From Methanobrevibacter sp. (GTDB taxonomy: Archaea > Methanobacteriota > Methanobacteria > Methanobacteriales > Methanobacteriaceae), in NCBI GenBank assembly GCA_016291275.1, contig JAEEWY010000072.1, positions 1 to 7,631 of the forward strand: a DNA stretch of 7,631 bases, given 5' to 3'. Made by a program: the position numbers and the translations under genes. Shown here one piece after another: positions 1 to 6,350 of the stretch. Each line of letters starts with the position of its first letter. Within the stretch, counting starts at the first letter, position 1. The notes under the pieces were generated by a model, which searched no databases, had not been told where the DNA came from, and saw only the letters and a program-made list of their open reading frames with translations.

Positions 1-209
1 AAAATAGCTATGTAATGAGGTGCCTTCCATCTCATCATTGTAGAGATATTCTCTGTTGGGAGAATTTCATAACTCCATTTTATATTTGGATTCAATTCCT
101 TTGCATTATCAATGAAATTCCTTATCTCATCAAGGGTTTGATTGTCAAGTGGTGCATCATCATAAGATCTAATGGATTGTCTTTTATATATTGTATATTC
201 AAGGTTCAT
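1..209 (-). CDS. Nitroreductase-family protein, N-terminal part (runs off left edge)
   Basis: Reading the minus strand from an ATG at 209 gives 69 codons with no stop before the window edge. The start is MNLEYTIYKRQSIRSYDDAP. The Y-K-R-x-S-I-R-S-Y-D segment (residues 8-17) is the hallmark N-terminus of FMN-dependent nitroreductases, where the Arg/Ser pair contacts the flavin phosphate. The later stretch, ending in Ala-Pro-His-Tyr-Ile-Ala-Ile (63-69), fits the part of the fold after the first helices, and resembles the TM1586-type putative nitroreductases. The family uses FMN and NAD(P)H to reduce nitro compounds, quinones or other acceptors; the substrate cannot be told here. The frame stays open 12 codons upstream of the ATG to a TGA but has no other start codon, so the ATG at 209 is the only good start. 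No strong Shine-Dalgarno is seen. It is divergent from the YhgE/Pip gene. The C-terminal part is outside the window. Confidence 0.8.
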   Translation of the reverse strand, partial: MNLEYTIYKRQSIRSYDDAPLDNQTLDEIRNFIDNAKELNPNIKWSYEILPTENISTMMRWKAPHYIAI

Positions 210-247
210 TTTATCACAATACCAGTCGTTTTTAAATTTTATTTCTC

Positions 248-255
248 AAATATAA
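248..255 (-). promoter_or_regulatory. Possible TATA box for the nitroreductase gene
   Basis: On the minus strand this reads ttatattt, about 42 bp upstream of the ATG at 209. An archaeal start site about 26 bp downstream would leave a short leader of some 15 nt, in line with the weak Shine-Dalgarno. The surrounding DNA is so AT-rich that chance matches are common. Confidence 0.25.
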
Positions 256-345
256 TTTTTAAATGAATATGATTTAAATCTATTGAATTGAGAAAAAACA
301 TAACATAGTTATAAGGAAAATAGATTAAAATTTTTATAAAAATGA

Positions 346-353
346 TTTATATT
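346..353 (+). promoter_or_regulatory. Possible TATA box for the YhgE/Pip gene
   Basis: The sequence tttatatt lies 49 bp upstream of the ATG at 402 with purine-rich DNA before it, as expected for an archaeal BRE/TATA pair. It predicts a start near 376 and a leader of about 26 nt. Other TATA-like stretches (331-340 and 369-379) lie nearby, so the exact element is uncertain. Confidence 0.3.
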
Positions 354-401
354 AAAAAGAACATAATAATATATATTAAAAAAATTTGAATAGGTAAAAC
401 A

Positions 402-2198
402 ATGAGTAGAAAAGATCCTATGATGATTGCAGAAATCATGAAGAATAACTTCAAGGGAGCATTCTCTAATCCTATTGTAGTGATTGTTCTCATTGGAGTA
501 ATTATTCTTCCTTCACTTTATGCCCTTTTGAACATACAGGCATGTTGGGATCCTTATGGAAACACTGGTGATGTTCCATTTGCAATAGCTAACCTCGATG
601 AGGGAGCATCATTCAATGATAAGGACATAAATGTTGGAAAGGAACTTGTAAAAGACTTAAAGAAAAATGATAAATTCAAATGGACATTCGTTTCAGAAGA
701 TGACTTGCGAAAGGGTGTGTATAACGGAACCTATTATGCGGGAATTGTCATACCCAAAAACCTGAGTGAAAACATAGTTTCAATTACCGGTGACAATCCC
801 CAACAGGCAAAACTTGAATACGTTGTAAATATGAAAACAAACCCTGTAGCAACTAAATTGACTGATTCCGGTGCCAATGCTGTCTATACCTCACTTAATG
901 CAAAAATAGTTGAAATCATAGATATTGCAGCTTACCAAAAGCTTGGTGAATTGCAGGCAGGGCTTGCTGAAGGAGCTAAAAAACTAGCAAACGGTGGAAA
1001 ACAGCTTCAAGCAGGTAATGCAAAAGTTCAAGCAGGAGCAAACCAAGTGAAAAACGGTGAAAGCCAAGTTAAAGATGGTGCTAATCAGGTTAAATCTGGA
1101 GCATCTGCACTAAATGATGGTGCATCACAATTAAAGCAAGGCTCAGACCAATTAAGTGATGGTGCGTCCCAAGTGGAAAAAGGTTCAGAGGAATTGTCAG
1201 CAGCGGTTGACCCATCACTAATACCGGATGGTCCAATAAAAGACTATGCCGAAGGAAACGTTAAGCTTGCTAATGGAAGCAGCCAAGTTGCTGAAGGAGG
1301 AAAACAGTTAGCAAATGGTGCAAATCAGTTAGCTGACGGAGGAAGCCAACTGGCAAACGGTACAGTTCAAGTGGCTGAAGGAAGCAGTAAATTGGCAGAA
1401 GGTTCAGTGAGTCTTGCATCTGGAGCATCCCTACTTTCCAATGGTGCAACAAATGCATTGTTTGCAGCATCCAGTTCATTAGGATCCACTGCAAACACTC
1501 TCGGTGGAATCACAGGCATAGATGAAGACACACTTGGGGATTATTTCCTTTCTCCTGTACAATTGGAAAGAAACGAGCTGTTCCCAGTGAATTCATACGG
1601 TTCTGATGTATCTCCATTTTACCTTGTATTATCCATGTGGGTAGGTGCTGTAATTACCTGTGTGATGTTAAAGCCAGGAACCAGCCAAGGAACAAAATAT
1701 TCCCCATTTGAAATGTACTTCGGTAAATTGTTAACCTACATTATTATGAGCATACTTCAAGCATGCGTTACAATCATGGGATGCTATCTTCTCGGCATTC
1801 AAATTGTAAATCCAATCCTCTTTATAGCATCTTGCATACTGGTATCGATGATATTCATGATTTTAATCTACTCAATAATTTCTGCAATCGGTACAGTCGG
1901 AAAGGCTATTGGAGTTATCCTCTTGGTTCTTCAAATATCTGCAACAGGAGGAGTCTATCCAATTCAAATCATGCATCCATTCTTCAGGGCATTGTATCCA
2001 TACATGCCTATGACTTATGGAATTACATTAATCCGTGAAGCGCAACTTGGTGTGGTTTGGTCAAACTATATCCCAGCATTGATTATACTTTTAGCCATTG
2101 GATGTTTAACAATTACCGCTGCAGTGATCATTAAGGAAAAATTAGATAAGCCTTCCCATTACTTTGAAGAGAAACTAGAGGAAAGCGGATTGTTTTAG
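402..2198 (+). CDS. YhgE/Pip-family membrane protein with Leu-x-x-Gly heptad repeats
   Basis: A 598-residue integral membrane protein of the YhgE/Pip type, which includes Bacillus YhgE and the lactococcal phage-infection protein Pip; the C-terminal half is related to ABC-2 permeases. Its cellular role is not well defined; export or envelope functions are proposed for relatives. A membrane helix (about 24-43) follows a short cytoplasmic start. An outside domain (about 50-180) carries the family's N-terminal module, including PFAIANLDEGASFND (59-73). Two blocks of x-x-x-Leu/Val-x-x-Gly heptads follow: glycines every seven residues from 198 to 261, and again from 292 to 348. Five helices come next, at about 406-424, 443-466, 471-497, 501-517 and 556-577. 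No ATPase domain or partner is seen nearby. The start at 402 has only a weak Shine-Dalgarno (aggt, 392-395); Met7 and Met8 are alternatives without a better site. The adhesin-like gene starts 47 bp downstream on the same strand and may be co-transcribed. Confidence 0.9.
   Translation: MSRKDPMMIAEIMKNNFKGAFSNPIVVIVLIGVIILPSLYALLNIQACWDPYGNTGDVPFAIANLDEGASFNDKDINVGKELVKDLKKNDKFKWTFVSEDDLRKGVYNGTYYAGIVIPKNLSENIVSITGDNPQQAKLEYVVNMKTNPVATKLTDSGANAVYTSLNAKIVEIIDIAAYQKLGELQAGLAEGAKKLANGGKQLQAGNAKVQAGANQVKNGESQVKDGANQVKSGASALNDGASQLKQGSDQLSDGASQVEKGSEELSAAVDPSLIPDGPIKDYAEGNVKLANGSSQVAEGGKQLANGANQLADGGSQLANGTVQVAEGSSKLAEGSVSLASGASLLSNGATNALFAASSSLGSTANTLGGITGIDEDTLGDYFLSPVQLERNELFPVNSYGSDVSPFYLVLSMWVGAVITCVMLKPGTSQGTKYSPFEMYFGKLLTYIIMSILQACVTIMGCYLLGIQIVNPILFIASCILVSMIFMILIYSIISAIGTVGKAIGVILLVLQISATGGVYPIQIMHPFFRALYPYMPMTYGITLIREAQLGVVWSNYIPALIILLAIGCLTITAAVIIKEKLDKPSHYFEEKLEESGLF
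975..1445 (+). repeat. Two blocks of 21-bp (heptad) coding repeats
   Basis: Within the YhgE/Pip gene, 7-codon units of the pattern x-x-x-Leu/Val-x-x-Gly are repeated ten times (residues 192-261) and nine times (residues 286-348). A non-repeat insert of about 24 residues with two prolines (Pro271, Pro275) separates them. Units such as the ones encoding ANQLADG and GSQLANG differ by several nucleotide substitutions, so this is old protein-level periodicity rather than a fresh DNA satellite. It matches the known x-x-x-Leu-x-x-Gly repeat found in many YhgE/Pip proteins. Confidence 0.85.
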
Positions 2199-2245
2199 GG
2201 AAATATGAAAATTATATTTGCAAATAAAAGAAATGAGGAAAATTT

Positions 2246-3754
2246 ATGAAATTCAAAAAAAGCCTTCTGATTATATGCATTTTCATTTGCCTATTCTCTA
2301 TTGCAAGCGTTTCGGCAAATGAGATTGATGATGTAGCAATCACAATGGAGGACAGTGAAATTATTGCTGTTGATGACAGCAATTCAATTGAAAATCTAGA
2401 GGAAAGCCTAGCTGAATCTTCAAATGAAAACCTTATTGGAGACTCATCAGAGGATGATGGAACTTTTTCTGCATTGCAAAAGAAGATAGATGACGCAGAA
2501 GAGGGAGCTGTAATAACATTGGAAAAGGATTACGCTTATGATGAGGATTTTAGCAAAAGAGGTATCCGAATAAACAAGAACTTGACAATAAACGGTAATG
2601 GTCATACATTAGATGGTTTATCCCAGTCAAGAATATTATTAGTGAGATACGGTCTTATTGATAACAATTATGTTGTATTGAACAACATTAAATTCACCAA
2701 CGGAAACACCGACCTTTACGGTGGAGCAATATTCAATTATGGTAATTTGACCGTTAACAATTGCGTCTTTACAAATAACTACGCTAAATATTGTGGTGGA
2801 GCTATAAACTCTGTAGGGCACTTGAACTTAAAGAATTCAAATTTCACCAAGAACACTGCAGGAGGGGATGGTGGAGCTGTATTGACATTTTCCATAGACA
2901 AAGCCGTTGACTTCTTCAAGAAAATTTATGTGGATAGAACTCCTGAAGGGGAAATGGAATTCGTTTTCAATGCTACATTAACCATAGATTTAAGCTACGG
3001 AACAAACTATGTATCCAAATGCATTTTCAACAACAATATTGCAAAGGGCCGTGGTGGAGGAGCGATTTATGGATTCACTCACTTAAACATCAATTCATGC
3101 ACATTTAATTCAAACCAAGCTAATGAACATGGAGGAGCAGTGTTTGCAAATAAGAATCTTGTCTTAAAGAATTCAAAATTCAGCAGTAATAAAGCACCTA
3201 AAAATGGTGGGGCAGTTTACTTCAGATGCCATGAGCAAAGCGGCAGCTACGTAAACAAGACTTGGGTTCCAAAGATCAAATACTACTCTGGAAATATCAC
3301 AAATTGCGCCTTCAGCAAAAACACTGCGAAAAAAGGAGGGGCAATATACGGATTCTTAAATGTTGCATCTGACAAGAAGCGTTTGAAAGTGAATAAATGC
3401 AATTTCACTGCCAATAAGGCAAGTTCATCTGGCAGGGATGTATTAGGTGGAACCTGTTCAAACTGCATTTACAATTACATTAAATTGACTTCAAAAAACA
3501 AAACAGTGAAAAAATCTGCTAAAAAACTCACTTTAACTGTAAAGCTTACTAAAGGAAAAGCATTGCTTAAAAACAAAAAGATCAAATTCAGATTTAGAGG
3601 CAAAAATTATTATGCTAAAACCAACTCAAAAGGAATTGCAAAAGTCATAATCAAAAAAAGCGTGCTTAAAAAGCTTAAAGTAGGTAAGAAATACACTGTA
3701 AAAATGTCTTATCTTAAATACAGCATTAAAAGAACTGTAAAAGTCAAAAGATAA
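2246..3754 (+). CDS. Secreted adhesin-like protein, beta-helix with lysine-rich C-terminal domain
   Basis: A 502-residue surface or secreted protein resembling Methanobrevibacter adhesin-like proteins, thought to mediate contact with other cells or with host or plant surfaces. A Sec signal peptide covers residues 1-24 (KFKK, a hydrophobic core, then SVSA before Asn25). Residues 25-72 form an acidic linker with 17 Asp/Glu and no Lys/Arg. A right-handed parallel beta-helix follows (about 73-405). It has seven GGA[I/V] motifs (near 159, 184, 209, 271, 296, 321 and 364) and seven FxxN motifs (F175, F200, F261, F287, F312, F356, F387), the signature of chlamydial Pmp-type repeats. A loop (about 212-256) interrupts the ladder. 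Residues 411-502 hold 34 Lys/Arg and no acidic residue, and look like an Ig-like domain; binding to the pseudomurein wall is an inference. There is no C-terminal membrane anchor. A good Shine-Dalgarno (gagga, 2235-2239) supports this start. A terminator follows. Confidence 0.88.
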   Translation: MKFKKSLLIICIFICLFSIASVSANEIDDVAITMEDSEIIAVDDSNSIENLEESLAESSNENLIGDSSEDDGTFSALQKKIDDAEEGAVITLEKDYAYDEDFSKRGIRINKNLTINGNGHTLDGLSQSRILLVRYGLIDNNYVVLNNIKFTNGNTDLYGGAIFNYGNLTVNNCVFTNNYAKYCGGAINSVGHLNLKNSNFTKNTAGGDGGAVLTFSIDKAVDFFKKIYVDRTPEGEMEFVFNATLTIDLSYGTNYVSKCIFNNNIAKGRGGGAIYGFTHLNINSCTFNSNQANEHGGAVFANKNLVLKNSKFSSNKAPKNGGAVYFRCHEQSGSYVNKTWVPKIKYYSGNITNCAFSKNTAKKGGAIYGFLNVASDKKRLKVNKCNFTANKASSSGRDVLGGTCSNCIYNYIKLTSKNKTVKKSAKKLTLTVKLTKGKALLKNKKIKFRFRGKNYYAKTNSKGIAKVIIKKSVLKKLKVGKKYTVKMSYLKYSIKRTVKVKR

Positions 3755-3785
3755 TTTAAAATTAATTTTAAAATTAAAACAAGAG

Positions 3786-3823
3786 ATGCCTTATTGAATT
3801 AAGGCATTTTAATTTCTTTTTTT
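3786..3823 (+). terminator. Hairpin plus T-run terminator after the adhesin-like gene
   Basis: A perfect 8-bp stem (atgcctta at 3786-3793 with taaggcat at 3800-3807) with a 6-nt loop is followed by ttt, then a T7 tract at 3817-3823. It lies 31 bp past the stop codon. Archaeal RNA polymerase terminates at T-tracts, with or without a hairpin, so this should end the YhgE/adhesin transcript. Confidence 0.75.
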
Positions 3824-3841
3824 CAAAATTTAATTTACATA

Positions 3842-3861
3842 TTAAAAATAGCTATTTTTAA
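3842..3861. repeat. 20-bp perfect palindrome in the convergent gap
   Basis: The sequence ttaaaaatag followed directly by its reverse complement ctatttttaa forms a 20-bp palindrome with a GC pair at its centre. It sits between the convergent adhesin and small-protein genes, so it may act as a back-up two-way terminator or simply reflect AT-rich composition. The rest of 3824-4009 is A-rich on the plus strand, and I see no gene in it. Confidence 0.5.
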
Positions 3862-3950
3862 AAGATCAAAACTTATGAAAGGGCTTTGAAAATTAATTAA
3901 AAAAAGATTTAAAAATAAAAAATTAGTGAAAAAATTAATTGAAAAATATT

Positions 3951-3983
3951 AAAAAAATAATTAAAAAATAAAAAAAGAAAAAA
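3951..3983 (-). terminator. T-tract terminator region for the small acidic protein gene
   Basis: Read on the minus strand, just past the stop codon at 4010, there are runs of T6 (3978-3983), T7 (3970-3976) and T7 (3951-3957). Serial T-tracts are the normal archaeal termination signal. They probably end the transcript of the small gene and perhaps of the kinase gene upstream. Confidence 0.55.
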
Positions 3984-4009
3984 TAGAAGAAAAATAATTT
4001 AAAAATAAA

Positions 4010-4342
4010 TTATTCTTCTGCTTCTGCTTCTTTTTCAGCTTCAATGATTTCAATTTGGTTTTCAAACCATGGAAGAACGTCTTCATCTTCGACATGGTAT
4101 TCAGCTTTAGCCTGTTCGAATTCTGCTTTTGCATCTTCAACATTGCCCTCTTGAGCCTTTACCAAAATGGAAGCTAAAATAGCTGTCTTGTCTTCTGGAG
4201 CTTCTGCTTTCCATTCTTCAATGATTTCTTTCAATTTAGCAATATCTGCTTCTAATGGCTCTTTATTAGCCTTTATCTCTTCAAAGAGTTTCATGAAGAT
4301 AATTGCTTTTCCGACTTTTTTTGCTGCGCTTTTAATTCCCAT
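4010..4342 (-). CDS. Small acidic helical protein of unknown function
   Basis: A 110-residue protein that I cannot assign to a named family. It is predicted to be almost wholly alpha-helical and has no cysteine. The first 18 residues (MGIKSAAKKVGKAIIFMK) are basic, with five Lys and no acid, and could form an amphipathic, membrane-touching helix. The remaining 92 residues carry 29 Asp/Glu against 10 Lys, ending in an EAEKEAEAEE tail. Residues about 52-85 look like one TPR-type helical pair: Gly66, Ala71, Phe75 and Ala78 have the G-x4-A-x3-F-x2-A spacing of that motif. The gene is well supported by a near-perfect Shine-Dalgarno (aaaggagga, minus strand 4357-4349) six bases before the ATG, suggesting high translation. 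It lies 68 bp downstream of the AarF/UbiB-like kinase on the same strand, so it may share that transcript, although it has its own TATA-like element. Serial T-tracts follow it. Confidence 0.8.
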   Translation of the reverse strand: MGIKSAAKKVGKAIIFMKLFEEIKANKEPLEADIAKLKEIIEEWKAEAPEDKTAILASILVKAQEGNVEDAKAEFEQAKAEYHVEDEDVLPWFENQIEIIEAEKEAEAEE

Positions 4343-4348
4343 ATTAAA

Positions 4349-4357
4349 TCCTCCTTT
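4349..4357 (-). promoter_or_regulatory. Strong Shine-Dalgarno of the small acidic protein gene
   Basis: The minus strand reads aaaggagga with six bases before the ATG at 4342. It is the best ribosome binding site in the window and fixes the start of this short gene. Confidence 0.85.
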
Positions 4358-4401
4358 ATAGAATTTATTTAATCAATCCTGAATAAAAATTCATAAAATC
4401 T

Positions 4402-4409
4402 TTATAAAA
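4402..4409 (-). promoter_or_regulatory. Possible TATA box for the small acidic protein gene
   Basis: The palindromic tttataaa lies between the kinase stop codon (4411-4413) and the small gene. A start about 26 bp downstream would leave a leader of some 35 nt containing the Shine-Dalgarno. This would let the small protein be expressed apart from the kinase. The AT-rich background weakens the case. Confidence 0.35.
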
Positions 4410-4410
4410 T

Positions 4411-6036
4411 CTAGTTATCAAGTATAATGTATTTTAAAACTATGTAAAATCCTAAAACTGCACTTAATAGGAATCCGAATAGACCAATTGCAGAAGTGTC
4501 CCACATTTTTGGTCCGCTGTTTGATAGGATAGCCAATGATGAACCTATGATAAGTGCAGATATTATGAGTGATGCTGAAAGCTGATTCTTAAGTTCAGTC
4601 AATCCTTTAAGTTCCAAATTGACTTTTATTTCTCCTTTTTCCACTTTTGTAAGGGTGGAATTTATCCTATCAGGCAAATCCTTCATTAAATGTTCAACAT
4701 CCAATAGATAGTCATAGCTTCCTTTTGCAACATTCACAGGATTGAACTTATTGACGACTAATTTTTTAGAGAATCTTTGAAGTGCCTCTCCAATATTGAA
4801 GTCCTTATCCAGATTATATCCTATATCTTCAATAAGTCCCACTCCCCTTCCAATCATGACGAATTCTCTTGGAAGTGTGACCCCATGCTTAATCATGGTG
4901 TTGATTAATTTTTCCAAAACACCATCCATTTGGTCCAAATCAGCACCAATGTAACGATTTACCAAATCCTCGATATCCATCCTTAACTCTTCAGTATCCT
5001 GTTCAGGAGAGATGATTTTCATATAAAGCAATTGCTTGACAAGGCTGTTTGCATTTCCTCCTAGCAATAATAAGATCAATTGAGCCAAGTCACTGCGGAA
5101 ATTTTCATTCAATATTCCCATCATGCCTAAATCAAGGTAACAGAGCTTTTTCTCTTCCGCATCTATGATCATGTTACCTGGGTGAGGGTCTGCATGGAAA
5201 AATCCATCAAGCATCAATTGCTTGAAATAGGATTCAACTATATCATTTGCAATTTTCTTGCCTGATATTCCATCAATCTCATTGTCATACAACTCAGTGA
5301 CATTATACCCTTGAACAAGTTCCATATTGATTATCCTATTGGTACATAGTTTTGGATATACCTTAGGATATTTCACATAATCATGGCCTTCAAAGTTCTT
5401 GGTGATCTTTTGAATGTTCATGACCTCTTCCATATAGTCAAGTTCCTTGAAAATGGATCTTTCAAATTCCTTTATGATTGCCGGCAAGTTGAATGTTCTT
5501 GTTCTTGTAATGTACCTGTCTGCCTTTTCAGCCAAGTTGACCATTATCCTTACATCAGCTGCAACGATATCATATGAACCTGGCTTTTGGACTTTCACAG
5601 CTACCTTTTCACCAGTTTCCTTCAATGTGGCCTTGTAAACCTGTCCGATTGATGCAGAACCGAGTGGTTCCTCTTCAAATTCAGAGTACACTTCATCCAA
5701 TGGCTGGCCAAGTTCAGTTTCAATCACTTCCTTGATTTCCTCAAATGGGGTGACAGGAGTGTTGTCCCTAAGCTTTGTAAGTTCCTCTGCAATATCATTT
5801 CCGACAAGGTCCGGTCTTGTACATAAAAGCTGACCTAACTTGACATAAGCAGGACCTAACTCTTCCAAAGCAAGTCTAATGCCTGAAGCATCCAATTCAT
5901 CTTCATATTCACCTTGAGAGGGGTCTTTAGGTTTTCTAGATTCAGATATCAAATGTCCTACATTATACTTCTTAGCAACGTTACGGATTTCGTTAATCCT
6001 TTGACTAGCTTCCTTTATTTCTTCTCTTGATGCCAT
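4411..6036 (-). CDS. AarF/UbiB/ABC1-family atypical protein kinase
   Basis: A 541-residue member of the ABC1/ADCK/UbiB kinase-like family, close to the usual length for bacterial UbiB. Family marks appear in order: KLGQ (66-69) in the N-terminal extension that covers the active site; GSASIGQVY (126-134), which replaces the normal glycine-rich loop; the VAVKVQKPG lysine (Lys148); the catalytic-loop equivalent HADPHPGN (281-288, with Asp283 and Asn288); and the metal-binding DLG (302-304). Two membrane helices at about 487-504 and 516-536 anchor the C-terminus, as in UbiB. In bacteria and mitochondria these proteins use ATP to support ubiquinone synthesis, perhaps by extracting lipid intermediates. 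Methanobacteriales make no ubiquinone, so the client here is unknown; an isoprenoid-lipid role is inference only. The Shine-Dalgarno is weak (agga, four bases before the ATG at 6036). The gene is divergent from ribB, and the small acidic protein gene follows 68 bp downstream. Confidence 0.93.
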   Translation of the reverse strand: MASREEIKEASQRINEIRNVAKKYNVGHLISESRKPKDPSQGEYEDELDASGIRLALEELGPAYVKLGQLLCTRPDLVGNDIAEELTKLRDNTPVTPFEEIKEVIETELGQPLDEVYSEFEEEPLGSASIGQVYKATLKETGEKVAVKVQKPGSYDIVAADVRIMVNLAEKADRYITRTRTFNLPAIIKEFERSIFKELDYMEEVMNIQKITKNFEGHDYVKYPKVYPKLCTNRIINMELVQGYNVTELYDNEIDGISGKKIANDIVESYFKQLMLDGFFHADPHPGNMIIDAEEKKLCYLDLGMMGILNENFRSDLAQLILLLLGGNANSLVKQLLYMKIISPEQDTEELRMDIEDLVNRYIGADLDQMDGVLEKLINTMIKHGVTLPREFVMIGRGVGLIEDIGYNLDKDFNIGEALQRFSKKLVVNKFNPVNVAKGSYDYLLDVEHLMKDLPDRINSTLTKVEKGEIKVNLELKGLTELKNQLSASLIISALIIGSSLAILSNSGPKMWDTSAIGLFGFLLSAVLGFYIVLKYIILDN

Positions 6037-6063
6037 AATATCCTAACCTAAATTACATGAATT

Positions 6064-6085
6064 AAACATTATTATGATAATGTTT
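6064..6085. promoter_or_regulatory. 9-bp inverted repeat upstream of the AarF/UbiB-like gene
   Basis: The arms aaacattat (6064-6072) and ataatgttt (6077-6085) are perfect reverse complements around a 4-bp spacer. The dyad lies 28 bp upstream of the kinase start codon. Its place and symmetry suit a dimeric repressor site, or a hairpin in the kinase leader. No regulator can be named. Confidence 0.45.
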
Positions 6086-6110
6086 GTAAAAAAAAGTTAA
6101 AAAATTTTTC

Positions 6111-6133
6111 TTAACATGATTAACATTTGTTAA
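6111..6133. promoter_or_regulatory. Operator-like palindrome ttaaca-tt-tgttaa with an extra half-site
   Basis: A 14-bp palindrome (6120-6133) is preceded by a direct copy of its half-site, ttaaca, at 6111-6116. It sits just upstream of the TATA-like stretches that would drive ribB and between the two divergent genes, so a DNA-binding protein there could affect either. The AT-rich context makes a chance origin possible. Confidence 0.4.
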
Positions 6134-6160
6134 AATAATTTATATTTATATATAAAAAAG

Positions 6161-6170
6161 ATATATAAAA
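6161..6170 (+). promoter_or_regulatory. Probable TATA box for the riboswitch-ribB transcript
   Basis: The sequence atatataaaa is centred near 6165, which predicts a start near 6190-6193, about 16 bases ahead of the riboswitch P1 helix. This is the spacing expected if the riboswitch lies at the very 5' end of the ribB RNA. A second candidate, tttatata at 6145-6152, is slightly farther away. Confidence 0.45.
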
Positions 6171-6207
6171 AAGTATTTTAATCACTTACAATATATTTTA
6201 ATATACA

Positions 6208-6350
6208 ATTCTCAGGGCGGAGTGAAATTCTCCACCGGTGGTGATTCATTAGTGCAAAAATTTATTTTAAAAATGATAAGTCCACGAGCACAATTGTGTT
6301 GATTTGGTGAAAGTCCAAAACCGACGGTGACAGTCCGGATGGAAGAGAAT
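6208..6350 (+). ncRNA. FMN riboswitch (RFN element)
   Basis: A complete FMN aptamer in the ribB leader. P1 pairs attctc (6208-6213) with gagaat (6345-6350). Conserved blocks appear in order: agggcgg, the ggag/ctcc hairpin with a tgaaatt loop (6219-6233), ccggtggt, gtccacgagc, gatttggtgaaagtccaaa (hairpin 6303-6319), ccgacggtgacagtc and cggatg before P1 closes. The ggtgg (6237-6241) and tccac (6281-6285) strands replace the ggcgg/cccgc of the E. coli element with matching changes, which supports true base pairing. The variable arm (about 6246-6276) is short and AT-rich. FMN binding normally lowers expression of riboflavin synthesis or transport genes, so ribB here should be turned down when flavin is plentiful. 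This is one of the most secure calls in the window. Confidence 0.97.

Noticed and set aside
15..266. Plus-strand open frame of 83 codons at the left edge
   Set aside because: It overlaps the minus-strand nitroreductase reading, has no family resemblance or ribosome site, and its protein is an unstructured mix of Ile, Phe and Cys typical of an antisense frame.
271..280. gatttaaatc palindrome as an operator between the nitroreductase and YhgE/Pip genes
   Set aside because: A 10-bp palindrome of this composition is expected often by chance in such AT-rich DNA, and there is no second copy nearby.
975..1445. Possible CRISPR or tandem DNA satellite
   Set aside because: The 21-bp periodicity is a protein heptad pattern in a clear coding frame, units diverge at the DNA level, and there are no spacers.
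3824..4009. Possible small RNA or gene in the AT-rich convergent gap
   Set aside because: Only homopolymer-rich sequence and a short palindrome are present; no promoter, coding frame or conserved RNA shape can be supported.
3961..4143. Minus-strand frame of 60 codons overlapping the small acidic protein
   Set aside because: It lies in another frame of the same strand, has no ribosome site, and its lysine-rich then Phe-rich sequence reflects A-rich DNA past the true stop codon.
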